A stretch of 15,680 nt of DNA from Rhodobacteraceae bacterium UBA1943 (GCA_002336845.1 DDEX01000015.1:23746-39425); one strand, 5' to 3'. Shown: positions 8,368-15,408, counted from the stretch's first letter. The notes: generated by a model not told the origin, from the sequence alone. Made by a program: numbers and translations.

Positions 8368-8925
8368 TTAGGTAACCTCACAAGAGGATTGAGGAATTTC
8401 GACTTTGACGAACCAGTCCGGTGTCTCGCTGTCTCTGAATCTTGGCCGCAAGCCGACCTCATAGAGGATTGCGCCGCCTGCCGAGACGAACGCCTTTTCA
8501 TCCTCACCAATCGTCTCGCAAAGAATGGCCTTCGCCTGTTTCTTCAGGACACTCTCAAGGTCACCGAACAATCCAGGATGGAGCCGGATCGCCCTGGACG
8601 CAGCGAGTGAGTCACTCTTTCCAAGCCAGTAGGCAACTTCGACTCTGGCCCAGGGGCGGTTGGATGCGGGCTCAAGAAACAGCCTTGAAGCCGCCTGGCT
8701 GCTGGATATCGCTCCGACACGTTGATTTACGGAAATCAGCGGCTCAAGCTCAAAGCCATTCTCAGATAGCCAGCCATCAAAAATCGTATTCAGACGACAG
8801 CTTCGTGCACCCTCCACAACCGGCGGCCCAACGAGGCTTTGTTTGTAACACAACCCCTCCGCCAGCGCAGCTGAAGCGAGCGGCAGGCTCAGGCCAAACA
8901 AAAGCAGGATGCCGGGAATACGCAT
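8368..8925 (-). CDS. Unknown exported protein embedded in the sox operon between soxB and soxD
   Basis: I do not recognise this 185-residue protein. The ATG at 8925 shares its A with the soxB stop (TGATG), and its TAA at 8370-8368 abuts the soxD ATG, so it is fitted exactly into the operon; a TTG at 8928 is a less likely start. Residues 1-22 look like a Sec signal peptide: MRIPG, a hydrophobic LLLFGLSLPLASAALA, then a likely cut after ASA (19) or ALA (22). The mature part has four cysteines (C26, C43, C136, C182), compatible with two periplasmic disulfides, and aromatic patches such as WARVEVAYWLG (92-102) and PDWFVKVEIP (169-178). No transmembrane helix follows the signal. GC is about 54% over four 60-base rows counted, against about 67% over two rows in soxB, which suggests later acquisition. 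A periplasmic partner of a cytosolic amine oxidase is unexpected. Confidence 0.75.
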   Translation of the reverse strand: MRIPGILLLFGLSLPLASAALAEGLCYKQSLVGPPVVEGARSCRLNTIFDGWLSENGFELEPLISVNQRVGAISSSQAASRLFLEPASNRPWARVEVAYWLGKSDSLAASRAIRLHPGLFGDLESVLKKQAKAILCETIGEDEKAFVSAGGAILYEVGLRPRFRDSETPDWFVKVEIPQSSCEVT

Positions 8926-10175
8926 CAATGCAGGTTATGCTGGCTGCCCGTGCCTTCCTCGTCAAGGAGGTGGCCGGTGCGGAAACGGTCGAGGCGGAAG
9001 CGGCGGGCGACTTCGTGCGGGGTGTCGGTGGCCATCAGATGCGCCATGCACCAGCCCGACGCCGGCACGGCCTTGAAGCCGCCGTAGTTCCAGCCGCAGT
9101 CAAGGTAAAGGCCGTCGATATGGGTCTTGTCGATGATGGGGGAACCATCCGGCGACATGTCCATGATGCCGCCCCAGCTCCGTAGCACCTTGGCGCGCCC
9201 GATCATCGGCATCAGGGTCATGCCCGCTTCCATCACATGTTCAACCATCGGCAGGTTGCCGCGCGCGGCGTAGCTGGCGTAGAAATCGAGGTCGCCGCCG
9301 AACACGAGGCCGCCCTTGTCGGACTGGCTGATATAGAAGTGCCCCATACCAAAGCTGACGACATGGTGGATCACGGGCTTCAGCCCCTCGGTCACGAAGG
9401 CTTGCAGGATGTGGCTTTCGATCGGCAGCCGCATCCCTGCCATCGCCGCCACCTGAGACGAGCGGCCCGCCACCACGATGCCGACCTTTTTCGCCTTGAT
9501 CGCCCCGCGAGAGGTCTGAACCCCCACAACCTTGCCACCTTCCACATCGATCCCGGTGACTTCGCAGTTCTGGATCAGGTCCACGCCTAGCCGGTCGGCA
9601 CCCCGGGCATAGCCCCAGGCCACCGCGTCATGCCGCGCGCTGCCCCCACGGGGATGCAGCAGGCCGCCATAGATCGGGAACCGGGTCTGTTCAAAGTCGA
9701 GATAGGGCAGATGCTCTCGCACCCCTTCGCGGTCCAGCAGGATCGCATCATCGCCCTGGTTGATCATCATGTTGCCGCGCCGGGCAAAGGCATCGCGCTG
9801 GCCATCCGAGTGGAACAGGTTGATCAGCCCGCGCTGGCTGTGCATGACGTTATAGTTCAGCTCGGCTTCCAGCCCCTCCCACAGCTTGAGACTGTGGGAA
9901 TAGAACTCGCTGTTGCCCTTCAGGAAGTAGTTCGCGCGCACGATGGTGGTGTTGCGCCCGACGTTGCCCCCGCCCAGATAACCCTTTTCCAGAACGGCGA
10001 TGTTGCGCAGCCCGTGGTTCTTGGCCAGGTAATAGGCGGTCGAAAGGCCGTGCCCGCCGCCGCCGATGATGATGGCGTCATATTCCGCCTTGGGGGCCGG
10101 ATCGCGCCAGGCGGGTGTCCAGCCCTTGTTGCCCAGAAGCCCCTGGGTAATCACCTTCCAGCCGGAATATCGCAT
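8925..10175 (-). CDS. soxB: Sarcosine oxidase beta subunit SoxB
   Basis: Catalytic subunit of heterotetrameric sarcosine oxidase: oxidises sarcosine at a non-covalent FAD and passes electrons to a covalently bound FMN and then to oxygen. From the ATG at 10175 it has 416 residues, the usual length. The dinucleotide-binding motif IIIGGGGHGLSTAYYLA lies at 36-52. GGSARHDAVAWGYARGAD follows at about 177-194; its H182 is my candidate for the FMN-linked histidine of the family. The C-terminal part has WGGIMDMSPDGSPIID and GLYLDCGWNYGGFKAVPASG, typical of DAO-fold sarcosine oxidases. The start is supported by GGGAAAGG seven bases upstream; frames extending to 10331 add a Trp/Arg-rich stretch absent from the family. 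It is the first gene of the operon; its stop overlaps the next ATG by one base. Confidence 0.97.
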   Translation of the reverse strand: MRYSGWKVITQGLLGNKGWTPAWRDPAPKAEYDAIIIGGGGHGLSTAYYLAKNHGLRNIAVLEKGYLGGGNVGRNTTIVRANYFLKGNSEFYSHSLKLWEGLEAELNYNVMHSQRGLINLFHSDGQRDAFARRGNMMINQGDDAILLDREGVREHLPYLDFEQTRFPIYGGLLHPRGGSARHDAVAWGYARGADRLGVDLIQNCEVTGIDVEGGKVVGVQTSRGAIKAKKVGIVVAGRSSQVAAMAGMRLPIESHILQAFVTEGLKPVIHHVVSFGMGHFYISQSDKGGLVFGGDLDFYASYAARGNLPMVEHVMEAGMTLMPMIGRAKVLRSWGGIMDMSPDGSPIIDKTHIDGLYLDCGWNYGGFKAVPASGWCMAHLMATDTPHEVARRFRLDRFRTGHLLDEEGTGSQHNLH

Positions 10176-10202
10176 GACGTGGCCTTTCCCTGACTCGCCC
10201 GG

Positions 10203-10231
10203 ATCAAAGCGCGTCCGCGTGGGATAATCAA
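10203..10231 (-). promoter_or_regulatory. Candidate sigma-70 promoter for the sox operon
   Basis: On the minus strand, TTGATT (10231-10226) and TTTGAT (10208-10203) are separated by 17 nt, the ideal spacing. Each box matches four of six consensus bases. Transcription would begin around 10196, leaving a leader of roughly 20 nt that includes the soxB ribosome site GGGAAAGG (10190-10183). This is a by-eye match in GC-rich DNA and untested. Confidence 0.35.
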
Positions 10232-10238
10232 CAGCCCG

Positions 10239-10252
10239 GCAGGATTTCCTGC
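10239..10252. promoter_or_regulatory. Palindrome GCAGGA-TT-TCCTGC upstream of the sox promoter
   Basis: A perfect 14-bp inverted repeat (6-bp arms, 2-bp spacer) sits about 63 bp before the soxB start and about 8 bp upstream of the candidate -35 box. The position fits a binding site for a dimeric activator or repressor of sarcosine oxidation. No regulator gene is in the window. It may also be chance. Confidence 0.35.
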
Positions 10253-10438
10253 GCCACCAGCGACAAACCGCGTCGCTTTTCGCGGCCAATCGCTTCTGCA
10301 ATGCGGCACCCCAGGGCATACCGTCCTGCAACGGCGAAAAGAATCATCGCCATTGGGCAGATTTGAGATTCGCAATCGCGCCACAATTCGAACACGAACG
10401 AAGCCATACAGACACAATTTTAACGCGAATCGTCGTCG

Positions 10439-10542
10439 CGCATTTTGCCAAATTCAGGACAATCCATTTGCCTCATCAGCACTGTTTCCCGGCCAGCGGC
10501 GGCCGACCCAAGTCAATCGCATTTGCCACAATCTTGCCACAA
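10439..10542 (+). repeat. Repeated CATTT(T)GCCA(CAA) motif upstream of the first vWA gene
   Basis: Four related copies on the plus strand: CGCATTTTGCCAAA (10439-10452), CATTTGCC (10465-10472), CGCATTTGCCACAA (10518-10531) and TTGCCACAA (10534-10542). The last two TTGCCACAA cores begin exactly 11 bp apart, about one helical turn. A fifth copy lies before the second vWA paralogue. The arrangement resembles phased binding sites for a transcription factor. The factor is unknown. Confidence 0.5.
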
Positions 10543-10618
10543 CTTCGCGGCAACCACATGGCCGGGGCGTGAAAATTTTGGGTCTGACCAGACTTCGCCC
10601 GTGTTCAGGAATGTTGAT

Positions 10619-12301
10619 ATGTTTCGTGCTGCCTTTGCAAAAAATTCATTCTCCCGCTTTCGCCAAGATGAGGACGGCGCGCTGATCATTTTCGCGCTGA
10701 TCCTTTTCTTTCTGATGATGACCATTGGCGGCGTGGCCGTTGACTTCATGCGCTATGAACAGCGCCGCACTGCGTTGCAGAACACTTTGGACCGCGGCGT
10801 TCTGGCCGCGGCGGCCCTGAACCAGCAGCTTGATGCAGAAAGCGTCGTGCGCGACTATATGGTCAAGGCCGGTCTGGGGACGAACATCGACGAAGTCAGG
10901 GTTGATAAAAGCCTGAACGGTCGCAATGTCACGGCAAAGGGCACGATCGATACCGACCCCTACTTCCTGCATCTGGTTGGCATCAACGAACTTGATGCCA
11001 AGGGGGCCTCGGGGGCCGAACAGCGCACGAACAATGTTGAGATTGCGCTGGTGCTGGATGTGTCCGGCTCGATGTCGGGGGCCAAGATCACCGCATTGCG
11101 CGCAGCGGCATCCGAATTCGTGCAGACTGTTCTGGCAAACGATACCCAACACCGAACTTCGATCTCGGTGGTGCCATACAATGCGCAAGTCAATCTGGGC
11201 GCGCAGTTGGCCTCGCAATATGCGCTGACCAATCTTAACAAAGTGCCCGGGGCGAACTGTGTCGAACTGCCGCCGACAGTCTATTCAGGGCCGGGGATCA
11301 GCACCAACGTCGCAATGCCCATGGCGGCCTTTGCCGATGTGACCAGCAGCACCAACCAGACCACCTCTTTCGTCTCGCCCACGGACAACAACTACGCCCG
11401 GATGAACGCCAGCGCCCCGTTTTGCCGCAAGAACAACCCCGAAAACGTGGTGCGCCTGCCCGGCAATGACGTGGACACCCTGCAAAAGCAGATCAAGGCG
11501 CTGACCGCAGGCGGCAACACCTCTATCACGCTTGGCATGAAATGGGGGATGACACTGCTGGACCCCGGCTCGCGCAGCATATTCAACACGCTGATCGCCA
11601 ATGGCGCCATGCCCGCCAACTTTGCCGGACGGCCATATGACTATGGCGATGACGGCTCGATGAAGGTCATCGTGCTGATGACGGATGGCGAGCATGTCGC
11701 CCATACCCGGATCAACGATGCCTTCAAGACCGGCTCTTCGCCGATCTGGCGGTCAACCGGCGATGGCAACTACTCGATCTTTCATGCCACGAGCCGCCCC
11801 CTTGCGGCTGGAACCAAACAGTATTGGGTGCCGCATCTGTGCGTGTCGAGCGATTGCAAGGACGGCAAGAACACGGCCGAAGCCTGGCGCAGCAGCCCAT
11901 GGGATTCTGGCTCGGGGGCTACACCGCAAAATTGGGAGGACGTCTGGGCCAATGAGCGGCTGAGCTGGGTGGCCTGGCAGCTTTACGCCCGTGCGCTTGG
12001 CACCAATAAGGACACTCGGACCCTACAGTACGATGCCGCGATCACCAAACTGTCGTCGGCCTATGCCTCAGCCACCGAGATGAACACCAGCCTGCAATCC
12101 ACCTGCACCCAGGCCAAGGACCGCGGCGTTCTGGTTTATGGCATTGCATTTGAGGCGCCCGCCAACGGAACCACACAGATCCGCAAGTGCGCCCTGTCGG
12201 ATTCCTACTTTTTCAACGCCTCGACCACCGGCGGGTTGGACATTCAGACCGCCTTCCGCACCATTGCCACAAACATCACCCAGTTGCGCCTGACGCAGTA
12301 G
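10619..12301 (+). CDS. TadG-like pilus assembly protein with von Willebrand A domain (paralogue 1)
   Basis: Predicted inner-membrane-anchored, mostly periplasmic protein of the Tad (Flp) pilus pathway, 560 residues from the ATG at 10619 (CAGGA nine bases upstream); the frame stays open to 10445 but those residues show no family features. Residues 21-43 form one hydrophobic segment (ALIIFALILFFLMMTIGGVA core) followed by DFMRYEQRRTALQNTLDR, the TadE/G-type N-terminus. The vWA domain carries a full metal-ion site: D147, S149, S151 in DVSGSMS, T301 in GGNTSI and D356 in TDGEH. Six cysteines (214, 269, 408, 413, 496, 524) suggest disulfides. It is clearly paralogous over its full length to the next gene, ending in the same QLRLTQ. 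It heads a plus-strand operon of pilus genes. TadG proteins are thought to help pilus assembly or adhesion, but this one's exact role is unproven. Confidence 0.88.
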   Translation: MFRAAFAKNSFSRFRQDEDGALIIFALILFFLMMTIGGVAVDFMRYEQRRTALQNTLDRGVLAAAALNQQLDAESVVRDYMVKAGLGTNIDEVRVDKSLNGRNVTAKGTIDTDPYFLHLVGINELDAKGASGAEQRTNNVEIALVLDVSGSMSGAKITALRAAASEFVQTVLANDTQHRTSISVVPYNAQVNLGAQLASQYALTNLNKVPGANCVELPPTVYSGPGISTNVAMPMAAFADVTSSTNQTTSFVSPTDNNYARMNASAPFCRKNNPENVVRLPGNDVDTLQKQIKALTAGGNTSITLGMKWGMTLLDPGSRSIFNTLIANGAMPANFAGRPYDYGDDGSMKVIVLMTDGEHVAHTRINDAFKTGSSPIWRSTGDGNYSIFHATSRPLAAGTKQYWVPHLCVSSDCKDGKNTAEAWRSSPWDSGSGATPQNWEDVWANERLSWVAWQLYARALGTNKDTRTLQYDAAITKLSSAYASATEMNTSLQSTCTQAKDRGVLVYGIAFEAPANGTTQIRKCALSDSYFFNASTTGGLDIQTAFRTIATNITQLRLTQ

Positions 12302-12483
12302 GAGACCGACGATGAGGGGCTTCGTGGTTAACAATCCCCCTCTCCAAGGCTGCGTTGGCCACGGCAGCGCCGCAACTCACACAATCTATTCCTCATTTTG
12401 CCACAAATCCGCCCTGCACAAAGGTAAATCGTCACCCTTGGTGTGTTGCCCCGCTTATCGAGTCGGGGATGGGAGTGCGAGAG
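12302..12483 (+). promoter_or_regulatory. Spacer between the two vWA paralogues with a copy of the upstream motif
   Basis: This 182-nt gap is long for an otherwise compact operon. CTCATTTTGCCACAA (12392-12406) matches the motif repeated before paralogue 1, and one GANTC site lies at 12460-12464. GAGGGG (12314-12319) can pair with CCCCTC (12337-12342), a weak hairpin without a T-run. GGAG followed by ATG at 12312 looks like a translation start, but its frame runs out of phase into the next gene. The second paralogue may have its own promoter here; I see no clear -35/-10 pair. Confidence 0.45.
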
Positions 12484-14226
12484 ATGCAGCGATTTGGCAA
12501 AAAGCACGTTCTGAACTTTTCGTGCCGCCTTGGCGGCATGAAGCCGTGGCGTCTGCGCAGTTTCGCGCGGCAAGAGAGCGGCAGCCTGACCATCTTTTCC
12601 CTGTCGCTGTTCATGGCGATGATCATGATCGGCGGGCTCGCGGTGGATGTGATGCGGTATGAAACCGTGCGCACAAACCTGCAAAACACGCTTGACCGCT
12701 CTACCCTGGCGGCAGCCTCTCTGACACAAGAGCTGGACGCGACCAGCGTGGTGAACGACTATTTCACCAAGGCCGGGCTGATCCAGTATCTGAAATCGGT
12801 CCAGGTCAGCGAAGGCCTTAACTACCGTGAGGTCGCGGCAGATGCGACGGCGGGCACCGACCCGATCTTTCTGCACCTTCTGGGCGTGGACGCGATGGAC
12901 GCGGCCGGTCACTCCAAGGCCGAACAGCGCGTGACCAATGTCGAGATCATGCTGATCCTCGACGTGTCCGGTTCGATGGCGTCGAACAGCAAGCTGACCA
13001 ACCTGAAATCGGCGGCGAACGAGTTCGTCAATACCGTCCTGTCCAGCGACGCCGAGGGGCGGATCTCCATCGGGATCGTCCCTTTCAACGGACAGGTCAA
13101 CCTTGGGTCCATGCTGGCCGCGAAGTACAATCTGACGGATGCGAACGGCGGTACGAACCAGTATTGCGTGGACCTCGACAATTCGACCTATGGCAGCTTG
13201 GCGCTGTCGCGCACGGCCGCGATGTCCATGACCGCAGACGCCGATTCCTATTCCACGACCAACCAGACCACCTCTTATGTCTCGCCGACCGACTCGAACT
13301 ATGGCGTGCCCAATGACGCCAACCTGTGGTGCCCATCGACGACCACCGCCACGACCGGCAACCTTGTGACCCTGCCCTCGAAAAGCATCTCGGGTCTGCA
13401 ATCGGCGATCAACAGCCTGACGGCGATCGGTGCTACCTCGATCAACGCCGGGATGCGTTGGGGCACCGCGCTGCTGGATCCCGGTTCGCGGTCGATGTTC
13501 AGCCAGTTCATCACCTCCGGCAAAATGCCCAGCGAATTCTCTGGCCGCCCCTACGACTATACCGACGACGATGCGATGAAGGTCGTCGTTCTGATGACCG
13601 ACGGCGAGCATTTCAAGGAAGAACGGATCAAACCGAACAAGAAGTCGGATTATTCGAATATTTTTCGCGCGACCAGCGACAGCTACTACTCGGTCTTCCA
13701 CGCGTCGAAGGTGGTAAGCACCACGTCCACGACGATCTGCAACAGCCGCCCCTATTGGGTTCCGCATCTGGGTGCCTGGCACTCGCGCCCTTGGAACGGC
13801 ACCACGCCAACCTCCAGCGCCTGCTATTTGCAGAATGCTCCGCTACCCAGCGGCGTTACAAACCTGAAATGGCCTGAAGTCTGGGGAAAAATGCGGGTCA
13901 GCTATGTCGCCTGGCAGTTCTACGCTCGTGCCTTGGGCACCACCTCTGCTACGCGTACCACAGCTTACAACGACGCCATGGCGCTGTTCCGCACGCAGAC
14001 CGAGACGGATGTCATGGACAACCAACTGCAAAGCATGTGCACCTTGGTCAAGAATCAGGGCGTGACGGTCTATGGCATCGCGTTCGAGGCCCCGGCCAAC
14101 GGCCAGACCCAGATCGCAGGCTGCGCGTCCTCGCCTGCGCATTACTTCAACGCGACCGGCCTGCAGATCAAAACCGCCTTCCGTGCCATTGCCAGTAACA
14201 TCAGCCAGTTGAGATTGACACAATGA
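12484..14226 (+). CDS. TadG-like pilus assembly protein with von Willebrand A domain (paralogue 2)
   Basis: Second vWA-bearing TadG-like protein, 580 residues. The ATG at 12484 has GGGAG six bases upstream; the frame is open further back but that part looks non-coding. Residues 35-57 form the membrane segment (SLTIFSLSLFMAMIMIGGLA), followed by DVMRYETVRTNLQNTLDR, nearly the same as paralogue 1. The metal-ion site is intact: D160, S162, S164 in DVSGSMA, T318 in GATSI and D373 in TDGEH. Cysteines at 228, 283, 419, 447, 519 and 547 parallel those of paralogue 1; the pair in the variable stretch (419/447) is spaced differently. A block TNQTTSYVSPTDSNY (259-273) is almost unchanged between the two. 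The N-terminus is 13-14 residues longer and basic. Its stop overlaps the next start (ATGA), so it is coupled to the pseudopilin gene. Confidence 0.88.
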   Translation: MQRFGKKHVLNFSCRLGGMKPWRLRSFARQESGSLTIFSLSLFMAMIMIGGLAVDVMRYETVRTNLQNTLDRSTLAAASLTQELDATSVVNDYFTKAGLIQYLKSVQVSEGLNYREVAADATAGTDPIFLHLLGVDAMDAAGHSKAEQRVTNVEIMLILDVSGSMASNSKLTNLKSAANEFVNTVLSSDAEGRISIGIVPFNGQVNLGSMLAAKYNLTDANGGTNQYCVDLDNSTYGSLALSRTAAMSMTADADSYSTTNQTTSYVSPTDSNYGVPNDANLWCPSTTTATTGNLVTLPSKSISGLQSAINSLTAIGATSINAGMRWGTALLDPGSRSMFSQFITSGKMPSEFSGRPYDYTDDDAMKVVVLMTDGEHFKEERIKPNKKSDYSNIFRATSDSYYSVFHASKVVSTTSTTICNSRPYWVPHLGAWHSRPWNGTTPTSSACYLQNAPLPSGVTNLKWPEVWGKMRVSYVAWQFYARALGTTSATRTTAYNDAMALFRTQTETDVMDNQLQSMCTLVKNQGVTVYGIAFEAPANGQTQIAGCASSPAHYFNATGLQIKTAFRAIASNISQLRLTQ

Positions 14227-14759
14227 CATCGGCCATCGGCAGGTGCCTCAGGGCTTTCCGCAAATCCGACAGCGGCACGGCATCGCTTGAATTTGCCCTG
14301 TCGGCGCCGCTGATCCTGCTTGTCTTCGCCTCGGCGTTCGAAAGCGGATTGCTGATGTTGCGGTCGATCATGCTGGATCAGGCCGTTGACCGCACGGTCA
14401 GGGAACTGCGGCTGGGGCATTACCTTGCCCCGACCGCCGAACTGCTGAAGAACGAGATCTGTAGCCGCGGCGTCATCCTGCTGGATTGCCAAAAGAACAT
14501 CAGCATCGAAATGACGCGCATTTCCACGACAACCTGGTCGTTTCCCACCTCCGATGCCGCCTGCGTCGATCGTGAGGAAGACGTAAACCCCGTGACCGCC
14601 TTGCAGATCGGCCAGCAGAACGACGTCATGCTGGTGCGTATCTGCGTGATTCAGGATGCGATCATGCCTGCCTACGGGCTCGCCCCCTATCTTGTGCTTG
14701 ATGGCAAGGGTGGCTACGCGCTGATCAGCAACACGGCCTATGTGACCGAACCGAGCTGA
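14223..14759 (+). CDS. TadE-family pseudopilin
   Basis: A 178-residue bitopic membrane protein of the TadE type, a minor pseudopilin of Flp/Tad pili. The N-terminus is a short basic leader, then SDSG followed by TASLEFALSAPLILLVFASAF. The G18 / E23 arrangement (Glu at +5 after the expected cut) is the classical prepilin-peptidase site recognised by TadV/CpaA enzymes. A single hydrophobic helix runs from about 19 to 40, and the remainder should be periplasmic with four cysteines (80, 89, 114, 141). The ATG overlaps the preceding stop by four bases. The gene for the processing peptidase is not in the window. Confidence 0.85.
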   Translation: MTSAIGRCLRAFRKSDSGTASLEFALSAPLILLVFASAFESGLLMLRSIMLDQAVDRTVRELRLGHYLAPTAELLKNEICSRGVILLDCQKNISIEMTRISTTTWSFPTSDAACVDREEDVNPVTALQIGQQNDVMLVRICVIQDAIMPAYGLAPYLVLDGKGGYALISNTAYVTEPS

Positions 14760-14767
14760 GTGGTATC

Positions 14768-15331
14768 ATGCACAAGTTCCGCAGCAGTCTAGCCCGATAT
14801 ATCAGCTCTGAAAACGGCACCGTCATGGCAGAGGCCGTTCTGGTCCTGCCGTTCATGCTGTGGGCCTATCTGGGTCTGTTCGTCTATTGGGACGCGTTCC
14901 GGTCAATCAACCGCATCCAGAAGGCCTCTTACACGATTTCCGACATGATCTCGCGCGAGATGGTCACGATCAACGATGCCTATATCACCGGAATGGATTC
15001 GGTGATGGAGCGGCTGATCGACGGCAACCAGGACGTATCGATCCGGGTCACCTCGGTCACCTGGTCGCAATCCAACCAGCAGTTCCAGGTTCACTGGTCC
15101 CGGACCACGGGCGGCAACACCCTGCCCGCACTGACCACAGCGACCCTGCAAAACTACAAGTCTCAGATTCCGGCGATGTCGGATGGCGACTATGTGGTGA
15201 TCGTTGAAACGGTTGTGCCTTATGTGCCTGCGTTCAATGTGGGCATCAGTGCCGATAATGTCCGCCAGTTCATCGTCACCCGTCCGCGCTTTGTGCCCAA
15301 GATCTGCATGTCGGGCGTCGCCTGCGGCTGA
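14768..15331 (+). CDS. TadE/TadF-like pseudopilin
   Basis: A 187-residue protein of the same architecture as its upstream neighbour: basic leader, SENG, then TVMAEAVLVLPFMLWAYLGLFVYW. G17 with E22 gives Glu at +5, a prepilin-peptidase-type site, followed by one helix (about 18-40) and a periplasmic domain ending in a cysteine pair (C180, C186). It starts eight bases after the previous stop with only a weak GAG-type ribosome site, so coupling is likely. Sequence similarity to the preceding protein is limited to the N-terminal region, so the two are probably distinct TadE and TadF roles; which is which cannot be settled here. A hairpin follows the stop and should end the operon. Confidence 0.8.
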   Translation: MHKFRSSLARYISSENGTVMAEAVLVLPFMLWAYLGLFVYWDAFRSINRIQKASYTISDMISREMVTINDAYITGMDSVMERLIDGNQDVSIRVTSVTWSQSNQQFQVHWSRTTGGNTLPALTTATLQNYKSQIPAMSDGDYVVIVETVVPYVPAFNVGISADNVRQFIVTRPRFVPKICMSGVACG

Positions 15332-15336
15332 CATGG

Positions 15337-15364
15337 CGCGACTGTGCGCCCGCGCACAGTCGCG
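15337..15364 (+). terminator. Strong hairpin after the tad cassette
   Basis: CGCGACTGTGCG (15337-15348) pairs perfectly over 12 bp with CGCACAGTCGCG (15353-15364) around a CCCG loop, starting five bases after the last pseudopilin stop. The bases after it (GTCTTCCTAT) are only moderately T-rich, so termination strength is uncertain. Position and stability make it the likely end of the transcript, and it separates the cassette from the pirin gene. Confidence 0.75.
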
Positions 15365-15380
15365 GTCTTCCTATCGCCGG

Positions 15381-15408
15381 TTGGCGGGATGCCCTGCCCC
15401 TCTATCTT
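15381..15408 (+). promoter_or_regulatory. Candidate promoter of the pirin gene
   Basis: TTGGCG (15381-15386) and TATCTT (15403-15408) with a 16-nt spacer lie between the hairpin and the pirin start, leaving a leader of about 24-30 nt. The match is moderate and made by eye. Confidence 0.35.

Larger units (their letters stand above)
10176..10618. promoter_or_regulatory. Divergent control region between the sox operon and the tad cassette
   Basis: This 443-nt stretch has no convincing gene. Open frames crossing it are low-complexity out-of-frame extensions. It is richer in A/T than its surroundings around 10340-10450. It holds a candidate sox promoter and palindrome at the left, three GANTC sites (10341-10345, 10367-10371, 10427-10431), the 11-mer TAACGCGAATC (10421-10431) also found before rpoD, several CATTT(T)GCCA-type repeats (10439-10542), and a small palindrome GTCTG-AC-CAGAC at 10582-10593 just before the first tad gene. 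I could not find a good sigma-70 promoter for the plus-strand tad operon, so its start site is unknown. Confidence 0.6.

Noticed and set aside
10176..10618. Glycine or similar riboswitch in the sox leader
   Set aside because: The predicted leader is about 20 nt, and I could not see paired conserved glycine-aptamer elements anywhere in the region.
12327..12332. GTTAAC as a CtrA-binding site before paralogue 2
   Set aside because: Only a half site; no second TTAA at the 7-bp spacing is present.
12328..13782. Minus-strand open frame of 484 codons opposite the second vWA gene
   Set aside because: Arg/His/Gly-rich antisense artefact; the plus-strand protein has clear motifs and a paralogue.
15337..15364. 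Hairpin as part of a riboswitch or small RNA
   Set aside because: A single perfect stem directly after a stop codon is explained by transcription termination; no further structured sequence surrounds it.
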